Part shown: piece after piece, positions 5,760 through 11,497 of the stretch | Layout of the letters: every line of letters begins with the position of its first letter | Position numbering within the stretch: position 1 is the first letter of the stretch | Assembly (NCBI GenBank): GCA_937922985.1 | Contig: CALAKV010000003.1 | Span: 1-15,359 of the forward strand | Reading direction: 5' to 3' | From: an uncultured bacterium | GTDB taxonomy: Bacteria; Patescibacteriota; Saccharimonadia; Saccharimonadales; Saccharimonadaceae | DNA length: 15,359 bases | Notes under the pieces: model-generated | Told to the model about the DNA's origin: nothing | Databases searched by the model: none | The model's input: only the letters and a program-made list of their open reading frames with translations | Program-made: the position numbers and the translations under genes

Positions 5760-7209
5760 AATTATTTTTTTGAGTGTTTTTCTTACGTTTTTTTTGGGAT
5801 TTTTAAATAAAACTCAAGCTTTAAATACGCAAAATATTTTAATTTCAAAAGTTTCAAATTCAGCGTTGGAAATCTCAAATTTTGGTGAAGATTTCCAGTT
5901 TTCGAAAATTGAAATTATCCAGAATAATCAAAATATTGGTGAAATTTCGAACGGAATTTTTTTAAAAAAAGCACAAATATTATTTAGCGAAAAAGATGGT
6001 GATGGAAAAATCTTGAGTCAAGATTTATTGAGTGAACAGATTGAGCTTAAAATTGATGGCAAAAAAGTTGATTTTTTATGTGCAGAAAATATGAAGTGCG
6101 AAGAAAAAAATGCGCCAGAAATTACTAAAAATGATATTTTAATTCGTAATTTTAATAAAGATATTTTTGAAATTTCACAAAAAAAAGTGATTTTTAGTTA
6201 TGGCGGATTAGCTGAAATTGAAGAAGATTTTTGTGAAAATTTACAAATTAGCGAAGTTTTAATTAATTCAAATGATCAGTTTTTAGAGCTAAAAAATACT
6301 AAAAATCAGAAAATTTCACTTAAAAAATGTGGGATTGAAATTTATGTGGGAAATAGTAAAGAGCCACAAAAAATAGATTTTAAAGATGTAGAGATTTTAC
6401 CGAATGATTTTTTAACAATTAATTTTAATAGTGAAAATAGTTTTAAATTTTCGAAAACTGGAAATAACAAAATTATTCTTTTAAATTCAAAAAAACAAGA
6501 AATTCAAAGTGTTGAATTGAAGGGTTCGAAGAAGAATTTAAGCTGGATTTTTGATGGAGAAGAATGGAAACAAAGCTTTAAAATAACAAAAAATAGTGAA
6601 AATATTCTTCAAGTTTGTGAAGATGGATTCTTTTTGAACACTGAAAATCATTGTGAAAAAAATAAAAAAACTTGCCAAGCAGGATATTTTTTAAACGAAG
6701 AAACTGATCGTTGTAATAAGATTAAAGAAGAAAATCAAGAAAAAAAATGTGAAAATGGTTATTTCTTAAATCTTGAAACGAATCGATGCAATAAAATTTT
6801 GGTAGAAAAAGCTATATTGGAATGCCGTGAAGGTTATGAGCGTAATCTAGAAACTAACAGATGTCGAAAAATTTCGAGTGTAATAGTTTCGAAAAAAGAT
6901 GTTTTATGTGCTCCAGGATATACACGAAATCCTGAAACGAATCGTTGTAGAAAAAACAGTAATGAAGTTAAAAAAGAATTAGCGCCTTGTAAAGATGGAT
7001 ATGAGAGAAATGAAGAGACGAACCGTTGCAAAAAAGTTGTAAAAAATAGTGGTGCTAGCGATGATGTAAAAAAAGATGAAGAAAAATCTAAGCAGGCCGA
7101 ATTCACGGGTTGGTGGATTATCGCTGTTGTGATTTTAGTATTTTTAGCAATTTTATTTTTCGAATTTCGAAAAGATATTTTTGCGAAATTTTCAAAAGGT
7201 AAAAAATGA
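5746..7209 (+). CDS. Putative membrane-anchored surface protein with two lamin-tail-like domains and Cys-rich repeats
   Basis: This 487-aa protein has a signal peptide (residues 1-26, ending TQALN). A first lamin-tail-like domain (about 31-120) resembles the preceding gene product: shared features include ISKV, GEDFQF, NGIF and DGKKVDFLC. A second is at about 166-285 (LQISEVLINSNDQFLELKN). Six cysteine-bounded repeats of the type C-x-x-G-Y-x-x-N-x-E-T-N-R-C follow (291-428). A membrane helix (about 455-472) and a basic tail (FAKFSKGKK) would place everything before it outside the cell. The start codon lies inside the end of the previous gene and the TGA overlaps the ruvC ATG by 4 nt, so all three are probably translationally coupled. 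A host-contact or adhesion role is inference. Confidence 0.7.
   Translation: MKIFRIIFLSVFLTFFLGFLNKTQALNTQNILISKVSNSALEISNFGEDFQFSKIEIIQNNQNIGEISNGIFLKKAQILFSEKDGDGKILSQDLLSEQIELKIDGKKVDFLCAENMKCEEKNAPEITKNDILIRNFNKDIFEISQKKVIFSYGGLAEIEEDFCENLQISEVLINSNDQFLELKNTKNQKISLKKCGIEIYVGNSKEPQKIDFKDVEILPNDFLTINFNSENSFKFSKTGNNKIILLNSKKQEIQSVELKGSKKNLSWIFDGEEWKQSFKITKNSENILQVCEDGFFLNTENHCEKNKKTCQAGYFLNEETDRCNKIKEENQEKKCENGYFLNLETNRCNKILVEKAILECREGYERNLETNRCRKISSVIVSKKDVLCAPGYTRNPETNRCRKNSNEVKKELAPCKDGYERNEETNRCKKVVKNSGASDDVKKDEEKSKQAEFTGWWIIAVVILVFLAILFFEFRKDIFAKFSKGKK
6616..7029 (+). repeat. Six tandem Cys-rich repeats inside the surface protein
   Basis: Repeats begin at residues C291, C310, C335, C360, C388 and C415 and each closes with a second Cys 12-13 residues later. 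The consensus is C-x-x-G-[YF]-x-x-N-x-E-T-[ND]-R-C-x-K. The first copy is the most diverged (NTENHC) and one residue shorter; the last four are nearly uniform with ETNRC. Spacers between repeats vary in length and sequence, so selection holds the repeat core, not the linkers. Each repeat probably forms one disulfide loop. Confidence 0.85.
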
Positions 7210-7691
7210 AAAAGCGGCGAATTCTAGGAATTGACCCTGGAACTGGAATTTTGGGTTTCGGCGTTGTAGATTGCCAGATTGGTAAGCCCTTAAAAATGGT
7301 GACTGGTGGTGTTATCTCAACTCCAGCTCATACACCAATTGAAATTCGGCTTGAAGAAATTTATAATGGCTTGAAAGAGATTATTGCAGAAACTAATCCA
7401 GATGAAGTTTCAATTGAAAAACTATTTTTTTCGAAAAACGTAACAACAGCTATTTCAGTCGCTCAGGCTCGTGGTGTAGCTATTTTAGTAGCTCAACAAT
7501 CAAAAATTCCAATTGCAGAATATACTCCAAATCAGATTAAACAAACTTTAACAGGTTATGGCGGAGCGAATAAAAAGCAAATACAGGAAATGGTGCGTTC
7601 GAATTTAAATTTGGCTGAAATTCCGAAACCAGATGATGCAGCTGATGCGCTTGCTGCTGCAATTACGCATTTTTATATGACGCGTATTTAA
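7206..7691 (+). CDS. ruvC: Crossover junction endodeoxyribonuclease RuvC
   Basis: RuvC resolves Holliday junctions by symmetric nicking. The 161-aa product has the typical length and the retroviral-integrase-like fold signature GIDPGTGILGFG with D10. The other acidic residues are E71 (SIEKLFF), D144 and D147 (DDAADALAAAITH), corresponding to the four catalytic carboxylates of E. coli RuvC (D7, E66, D138, D141). The aromatic after the second acid (F74/F75) is also kept. The ATG shares ATGA with the TGA of the upstream surface-protein gene, and no separate Shine-Dalgarno sequence is seen. ruvA follows after 30 bp with its own -10. Confidence 0.96.
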   Translation: MKKRRILGIDPGTGILGFGVVDCQIGKPLKMVTGGVISTPAHTPIEIRLEEIYNGLKEIIAETNPDEVSIEKLFFSKNVTTAISVAQARGVAILVAQQSKIPIAEYTPNQIKQTLTGYGGANKKQIQEMVRSNLNLAEIPKPDDAADALAAAITHFYMTRI

Positions 7692-7706
7692 AAATTAAAG
7701 AGTTTA

Positions 7707-7715
7707 TGTTAAAAT
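7707..7715 (+). promoter_or_regulatory. ruvA extended -10 promoter (leaderless)
   Basis: TGTTAAAAT (TG 7707-7708, -10 hexamer 7710-7715) ends 6 bases before the ruvA ATG at 7722, so the first transcribed base would be at or beside the A of the ATG. No clear -35 (TTTAAA at 7687-7692) and no Shine-Dalgarno sequence is visible. Confidence 0.6.
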
Positions 7716-7721
7716 AAATTA

Positions 7722-8297
7722 ATGATTGCACATATTTCTGGAAAAATTGTTGAAAAATTTGCTGGTAGCGTGATTGTGGATGTTGCTGGTGTTGGATATG
7801 AAGTTATCGTTCCTACAAATGAGTTTGAACGAGCGGTTCTTGGTGATGATATTAAATTTTACACATATCATAATATTACCGATAGGAGTCAAGAACTTTT
7901 TGGTTTTTCGAGTTTGGCGGCTAAAAAACTTTTCGAACTTTTAATTACCGTTCAAGGAATTGGCCCAAGAGCTGGAATTGCAATTATGAGTTTAGGCGAA
8001 ACTGAAGATGTTCGAAATTCAATTGCTTGCGAAGACGCAAAATTTATTCAAAAAGCATCTGGAGTTGGTAAGAAATCAGCCGAGCGTGTAATTTTAGATC
8101 TAAAAGATAAGGTTGGAATGGCGATTTCGAAATCACAAAACGCTGAAAATCCTCAATATTTTTCATCTGATGAGGCTTTAGAGGCTCTTATTGCTCTTGG
8201 GTTTAATTTAAATGATGCAACAAAATCATTAGAACAAATTCCGCGAGATTTACCAACGGAAGAGCGCATTACTTTGGCGCTAAAAGCTGGAATTTAA
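7722..8297 (+). CDS. ruvA: Holliday junction branch migration protein RuvA
   Basis: RuvA forms the tetramer that binds four-way junctions and guides the RuvB motors. The 191-aa product shows the three-domain layout: an OB-fold start (MIAHISGKIVEKFAGSVIVDVAGVGYEV), two helix-hairpin-helix motifs (VQGIGPRAG near 77-85 and ASGVGKKSA near 111-119), and a small C-terminal RuvB-contact domain (about 145-191, SSDEALEALIALGF). It follows ruvC on the same strand, but ruvB is 600 bp further on, beyond an inverted unknown gene. Translation probably starts without a leader at the ATG at 7722. Confidence 0.96.
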   Translation: MIAHISGKIVEKFAGSVIVDVAGVGYEVIVPTNEFERAVLGDDIKFYTYHNITDRSQELFGFSSLAAKKLFELLITVQGIGPRAGIAIMSLGETEDVRNSIACEDAKFIQKASGVGKKSAERVILDLKDKVGMAISKSQNAENPQYFSSDEALEALIALGFNLNDATKSLEQIPRDLPTEERITLALKAGI

Positions 8298-8311
8298 ATT
8301 TTGAAAAAAAG

Positions 8312-8334
8312 AAGCCGCACATTTCGTGCGACTT
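8312..8334. terminator. Bidirectional terminator between ruvA and the 148-aa gene
   Basis: The stem CGCAC (8316-8320) with GTGCG (8326-8330) extends past a C-A mismatch to AAG with CTT (8312-8314, 8332-8334). An A-run precedes it and a T-rich run follows, so it can end transcription from both convergent genes. The loop is ATTTC. Confidence 0.75.
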
Positions 8335-8344
8335 TTATTTTATG

Positions 8345-8791
8345 TTATATGGACTTAACATTTATAGGGCGATTTTTAAAAACTTCTTTCGCAGCTTGGC
8401 AAAATTCATGATGTAGATAGCTAATTTCTTTTTTCGGAAGATTTAAAATTTCATTTAAATCTAGTCGACGAAAACCATATTTATTACCAGATTTAACCGA
8501 GAAGCTATAAATTTCTCCGCAGCTATTTACACCAAAGCAATTATTTGTGTTGGTCAGGAAAATTACTTCTTCCTCAACTCCAATTCCTCCAGTTGTGTCA
8601 ACTTTTTGTAGGTTGACTAGTTCGCTCTTCTCGAGCTTAGAGGGGTTAAATCTATTTCGAATTAATTTAGCGAAACCTATTATTTTTTCGCTAAGGTTTT
8701 TTCGTGCGGTTTCTTCATCGCCGTGAGCTAATTTTACAGCATTTTCGAAAATGGCGATATCGCTTTTGACTAAATTTTTTAAGTTGCTCAT
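8345..8791 (-). CDS. Hypothetical 148-aa protein divergent from ruvB
   Basis: I do not recognise this family. The protein begins with a lysine-rich helical region (MSNLKNLVKSDIAIFENAVKL) and continues with another helical, basic stretch (about 28-60). A probably beta-rich middle (VEEEVIFLTNTNNCFGVNSCGEIYSFSVKSG) has two cysteines six residues apart (about 85-91), and the C-terminus is helical (YLHHEFCQAAKEVFKNR). It has no signal peptide or membrane helix, so it is probably cytosolic. Expression signals are strong: a near-consensus promoter (TTGACA, 17 bp, TATAGT) and a GGAGGG-type ribosome site (8799-8805 on the complement) 7 nt before the ATG. It sits inside the ruvA/ruvB interval on the opposite strand. 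Confidence 0.8.
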   Translation of the reverse strand: MSNLKNLVKSDIAIFENAVKLAHGDEETARKNLSEKIIGFAKLIRNRFNPSKLEKSELVNLQKVDTTGGIGVEEEVIFLTNTNNCFGVNSCGEIYSFSVKSGNKYGFRRLDLNEILNLPKKEISYLHHEFCQAAKEVFKNRPINVKSI

Positions 8792-8821
8792 ATTAGAGCC
8801 CTCCTAAATATAAAAATTTCT

Positions 8822-8838
8822 TATTCCATAAAGGAATA
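8822..8838 (-). promoter_or_regulatory. Inverted repeat in the leader of the 148-aa gene
   Basis: TATTCC (8822-8827) and GGATA-type complement GGAATA (8833-8838) flank a 5-nt spacer ATAAA. The repeat begins a few bases after the predicted transcription start of the - strand gene, so it could be an operator or a small RNA hairpin. Function is unknown. Confidence 0.4.
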
Positions 8839-8847
8839 CACGTTAGA

Positions 8848-8876
8848 ACTATAACAAATTTTTCTATTTTTGTCAA
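8848..8876 (-). promoter_or_regulatory. Promoter of the 148-aa gene
   Basis: On the - strand a perfect TTGACA (8876-8871) is followed after 17 bp by TATAGT (8853-8848), itself preceded by TGT. This is the closest match to a full sigma-70-type promoter in the window. A leader of about 50 nt follows. Confidence 0.75.
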
Positions 8877-8880
8877 GTCG

Positions 8881-8889
8881 TGGTATAAT
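8881..8889 (+). promoter_or_regulatory. ruvB extended -10 promoter (leaderless)
   Basis: TGGTATAAT (8881-8889) lies 7 bases before the ruvB ATG at 8897. There is no Shine-Dalgarno sequence in the gap, so the mRNA should start at or next to the ATG. It stands back-to-back with the -35 of the divergent 148-aa gene, 4 bp away, so the two promoters would compete for polymerase. Confidence 0.65.
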
Positions 8890-8896
8890 ATAGTTA

Positions 8897-9910
8897 ATGG
8901 CTATTGAAAGAATTATTGATGCAAACTTACATGATGACGAACCGCAAGAGCAGCAGGTGGAAATTTCTTTACGCCCAACAAATTTTGATGAATATGTTGG
9001 CCAAGAGCGATTGAAGAAAAACTTAAAACTTGCAATTGAAGCTTCAAAAAAGCGTGGTGAAAATATTGACCATGTGCTTCTTTACGGTCCGCCGGGGTTA
9101 GGAAAAACTACAATGGCAAATGTGATTGCGCGTGAAATGGGTGCGAATATTCGAATTACGTCTGGCCCAGCTATTGAAAAAGCTGGCGATTTGGCTTCGA
9201 TTGTAACAAATTTACAAGATGGTGATATTCTTTTTATTGATGAGATTCACCGAATGCCACGCGCTGTTGAAGAAATTCTTTATTCCGCAATGGAAGATTT
9301 CAAACTTGATATTGTGATTGGCAAAGGTCCAGCCGCACGCTCGGTTCGGTTAGATTTGCCACATTTTACGGTTATTGGAGCAACTACTAGAACAGGAAGT
9401 TTAGCAGCGCCACTTCGAGACCGTTTTGGTCATATTTATAGATTGGAATTTTATACACCTGAAGAGATTTCGAAAATTATTTTACGTTCAAGTAAAATTT
9501 TAGGGAGTAGAATTCAAGATGAGGCTTCGAAAATTCTATCAACGAGAGCAAGGTTAACTCCACGAATTGCAAACCGAATTTTAAAGCGGGTTCGTGATTA
9601 TGCTGATGTTAATGGTGATGGAATTATTGATTCGAAAACCGCTCAAAATGCTTTAAAAATGCTTGAAATTGATGAACTAGGGCTCGACGCAGCAGATAGA
9701 AATCTATTGAATTCGGTGATTGAAAATTACGGTACGCGGCCAGTTGGCTTAAATACGATGGCAGCATTAACTGGTGATGAAACTGCAACAATAGAAGATT
9801 TTTATGAACCGTATCTGATGCAGATTGGTTTTTTGCAACGAACTCCTCGTGGAAGAATTATCACCAAAAAAGCATTTAAACATTTAGGAAAGGAATTTGA
9901 AGATGAATGA
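8897..9910 (+). CDS. ruvB: Holliday junction branch migration helicase RuvB
   Basis: RuvB is the hexameric AAA+ motor that drives branch migration with RuvA. The 337-aa product is full length. Walker A GPPGLGKT is at 64-71, Walker B ILFIDEIH at 111-118, sensor 1 GATTRTG at 161-167 and the arginine finger R174 in APLRDRFG. The C-terminal winged helix contains the conserved YEPYLMQIGFLQRTPRGR (304-321). The ATG at 8897 directly follows an extended -10 and has no ribosome site. Its TGA (9908-9910) overlaps the start of the PH-domain gene by 8 bp, so the two are co-transcribed. Confidence 0.97.
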   Translation: MAIERIIDANLHDDEPQEQQVEISLRPTNFDEYVGQERLKKNLKLAIEASKKRGENIDHVLLYGPPGLGKTTMANVIAREMGANIRITSGPAIEKAGDLASIVTNLQDGDILFIDEIHRMPRAVEEILYSAMEDFKLDIVIGKGPAARSVRLDLPHFTVIGATTRTGSLAAPLRDRFGHIYRLEFYTPEEISKIILRSSKILGSRIQDEASKILSTRARLTPRIANRILKRVRDYADVNGDGIIDSKTAQNALKMLEIDELGLDAADRNLLNSVIENYGTRPVGLNTMAALTGDETATIEDFYEPYLMQIGFLQRTPRGRIITKKAFKHLGKEFEDE

Positions 9911-10652
9911 TAAGCAAAGCTTGGCGCAAAAATTTGAAGAAAAAATCGTGCAAAATGGGCAGAATTTAACTTTTGAAAACAGCCTAGGGGTTCCAATTCA
10001 AGTTCAGCCAGTCATGCAAGTAGAAGTTCCCGTTGGTGATCCACGTGTAATTAAAACTCGCCACGAACAATCTGTAAAAACTTATCCAGATATCACTGTT
10101 GATGAAGATGAATATGTGGTTCTTTCAATGCGCCGTCATTCACTCGGCTATCTTTTAAATATTATTTTTAGTGCGTTTATTGGTGTTTTGCTAATTAGCG
10201 CGTGGATTATCATCTGTTTTATGCCGAATCCGCTACCAATTCCTGCAAACTTTAAACCGCAAATTTCTTTGATTTTTGGCTCAATTACACTACTTTTAAT
10301 TATATTGACTTATGTTAATTATGTTGTGTATCGAGCGAATCGATTTGTGATTACGAACGAACGTGCAATTCAATGGATTTCGAATACGATTATGAGCCAA
10401 AAAAAGCAGGTGATTAACCTTGAATCGATTGAAGATATTTCTTATTCTCGAGAGGGAATTTTGCAACATTTGTTTGATTATGGAACTGTTAAATTGAGCA
10501 CTGTTGGCGATGAATCAACTTACACTTTTCCATTTTCACCAAATCCAGACAAAAAAGCAGAATTTTTAAGTGATATTGTTGAAGCGGCTCGCGAAAATCA
10601 AATGCTTTCTGATAAACTTTTTGAAGAAGGCGTAAAAATGAGTGTAAAATAA
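9903..10652 (+). CDS. Membrane protein with bacterial PH-like domain
   Basis: This 249-aa protein has a soluble N-terminal region (about 1-80), two membrane helices (about 83-107 and 121-142), then a domain beginning YRANRFVITNERAIQW and running through INLESIEDISYSREG and YGTVKLST, the pattern of bacterial PH (YdbS/YvbH-like, bPH_2) domains. Function within this family is poorly defined; membrane or envelope stress roles have been proposed for some members. I chose ATG 9903 over an in-frame TTG six bases earlier because AAAGGA (9889-9894) lies 8 nt before it. It overlaps ruvB by 8 bp, so its expression is tied to branch migration, but no functional link is known. Confidence 0.85.
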   Translation: MNDKQSLAQKFEEKIVQNGQNLTFENSLGVPIQVQPVMQVEVPVGDPRVIKTRHEQSVKTYPDITVDEDEYVVLSMRRHSLGYLLNIIFSAFIGVLLISAWIIICFMPNPLPIPANFKPQISLIFGSITLLLIILTYVNYVVYRANRFVITNERAIQWISNTIMSQKKQVINLESIEDISYSREGILQHLFDYGTVKLSTVGDESTYTFPFSPNPDKKAEFLSDIVEAARENQMLSDKLFEEGVKMSVK

Positions 10653-10655
10653 TAA

Positions 10656-10691
10656 AAAAAACGGCTTTCGAAAATTTGTGAGCCGTTTTTT
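10656..10691. terminator. Bidirectional terminator between the PH-domain gene and the pilin gene
   Basis: An 11-bp perfect stem AAAAAACGGCT (10656-10666) with AGCCGTTTTTT (10681-10691) has a 14-nt loop. A- and T-runs on both sides serve both convergent genes. The palindrome TTCGAA (10667-10672) starts the loop, one of only two copies outside genes. Confidence 0.88.
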
Positions 10692-10696
10692 AATAT

Positions 10697-11086
10697 TTAA
10701 TTTCGAGATTTTTTAATAAAATCACCTTCTTTTTCTAATTTTGCTCGAAGTGTGAATTTTTTACATTTACCGTTTTCACAGTTGGTTGGTTCGTAGTGGT
10801 ATTCACTTTTTTCTTCATTAATTATAATTCCAGAAGGGTCGGTTAGGAGATTCGGCTCAATCCCTTTAACAACATCTTCGTTGATTTTTTCAGGATAATA
10901 GCCATTTTTCTTGTAATAAACTTCTTCCAAATTATAATAAATTTCATTAATCGAAAGTTTTCGAATTTGATCGCGTTGAACTGCGAGAAGTTCAAATCTT
11001 TGTATTGTAAAAATTACGCCAACGATGATTAAAAAAATAATTACAACACAAATTTCAATAACTGTAAAACCAGATTTTTTCTTCAT
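10697..11086 (-). CDS. Type IV pilin-like protein (prepilin)
   Basis: This 129-aa protein has a class III signal: short basic leader MKKKSG, then FTVIEICVVIIFLIIVGVIF. Cleavage after G6 would give a mature Phe1 with the conserved Glu5 needed for pilus assembly. The rest is a hydrophilic globular head with two cysteines close together (NCENGKCKK, about 102-107) that could form a small disulfide loop. It is short for a major pilin and could equally be a minor pilin or a competence pseudopilin. No pilus-biogenesis gene is adjacent; the nearest is the PilB-like gene 3 kb away. The ATG at 11086 follows an extended -10 by 8 nt without a ribosome site. Confidence 0.85.
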   Translation of the reverse strand: MKKKSGFTVIEICVVIIFLIIVGVIFTIQRFELLAVQRDQIRKLSINEIYYNLEEVYYKKNGYYPEKINEDVVKGIEPNLLTDPSGIIINEEKSEYHYEPTNCENGKCKKFTLRAKLEKEGDFIKKSRN

Positions 11087-11094
11087 ATATTTTT

Positions 11095-11103
11095 ATTATA
11101 TCA
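11095..11103 (-). promoter_or_regulatory. Pilin gene extended -10 promoter (near leaderless)
   Basis: On the - strand TGATATAAT (11103-11095) ends 8 bases before the ATG at 11086, predicting a leader of 0-2 nt. No -35 match is seen at 17 bp (TAGACC), so the extended -10 probably carries the promoter. Confidence 0.6.
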
Positions 11104-11129
11104 CAATTTATTTTTTTGGTCTAATCAGT

Positions 11130-11158
11130 TTGAATTTGCTAAAAAATTATGATAGAAT
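11130..11158 (+). promoter_or_regulatory. Promoter of the 58-aa gene
   Basis: TTGAAT (11130-11135), a 17-bp spacer and TAGAAT (11153-11158) preceded by TGA (11150-11152) make a well-formed extended -10 promoter. The predicted start near 11165 gives a leader of about 48 nt. Confidence 0.65.
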
Positions 11159-11212
11159 TTGTCCATTGCTGGTTTGTAAAATTAGTAAAGTAAAATTATG
11201 GGGGTGAAGAAA

Positions 11213-11389
11213 ATGATTGAAGTTCCAATTGCTGTAGATGCTGATAGCAATAAGGTTTATTCTAATATTATAGAATTAGACCAAATATTTAGTCCTATTA
11301 ATAATAAAAAAATAGCTGTAATTCAAACTGAAATTATAAAAGAGGATCGCATGAAGTTGGTGAAACAAAAGGATGCAATAGTTTTCTAA
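11213..11389 (+). CDS. Hypothetical 58-aa protein upstream of recA
   Basis: I do not recognise this small protein. I start it at ATG 11213 (MIEVPIAVDADSNKVY) because GGGGGTGA (11200-11207), a good ribosome site, lies 5 nt ahead. An in-frame ATG at 11198 would put that site inside the gene. The protein is mixed in charge, has no cysteine, signal peptide or membrane helix, and ends KQKDAIVF. Its own promoter (11130-11158) and intrinsic terminator (11398-11418 plus T-run) make it a complete transcription unit, which supports it as a real gene in spite of its size. It lies about 110 bp ahead of recA on the same strand; a functional link is unproven. Confidence 0.65.
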   Translation: MIEVPIAVDADSNKVYSNIIELDQIFSPINNKKIAVIQTEIIKEDRMKLVKQKDAIVF

Positions 11390-11397
11390 TTATTTGT

Positions 11398-11430
11398 AAG
11401 GTTCATTTTTTGAGCCTTTTTCTTTTTTTA
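11398..11430 (+). terminator. Terminator after the 58-aa gene
   Basis: An 8-bp stem (11398-11405 with 11411-11418, one G-T pair) and a 5-T loop are followed by a long T-rich run. It separates the 58-aa gene from the recA promoter. Confidence 0.8.
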
Positions 11431-11440
11431 AAAAATAACC

Positions 11441-11469
11441 TTGAACATTTTGCTAAAAAATGTTAAAAT
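11441..11469 (+). promoter_or_regulatory. recA promoter with embedded inverted repeat
   Basis: TTGAAC (11441-11446), a 17-bp spacer and TAAAAT (11464-11469) preceded by TGT form a strong extended -10 promoter. A perfect inverted repeat, AACATTTT (11444-11451) and AAAATGTT (11457-11464) with a 5-bp centre, spans the -35 to the first base of the -10, where a repressor dimer could block polymerase. It does not match the E. coli or Bacillus LexA boxes, so an SOS role is a hypothesis. AAGGAG (11484-11489) is the ribosome site. Confidence 0.7.
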
Positions 11470-11497
11470 AAAGATATTATTTTAAGGAGAAAATTTT

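Noticed and set aside
6616..7029. Repeat array considered as CRISPR
   Set aside because: The periodic signal is at protein level within one frame; the DNA repeats are inexact and spacing is irregular.
6834..7106. 90-aa - strand frame over the Cys-rich repeats
   Set aside because: Antisense shadow whose repeats simply mirror the ETNRC modules.
7207..9910. Alternative genetic code with UGA as glycine
   Set aside because: TGA ends the second surface protein and ruvB at the expected places, with the next genes starting in the overlap; code 11 fits.
9802..9996. 64-aa - strand frame over the ruvB/PH-domain junction
   Set aside because: Antisense to the highly conserved RuvB C-terminus, with no promoter or ribosome site.
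11025..11207. 60-aa + strand frame between the pilin and the 58-aa gene
   Set aside because: It overlaps the pilin signal region and the promoter of the 58-aa gene; low-complexity Ile/Tyr/Phe content from A/T-rich DNA.
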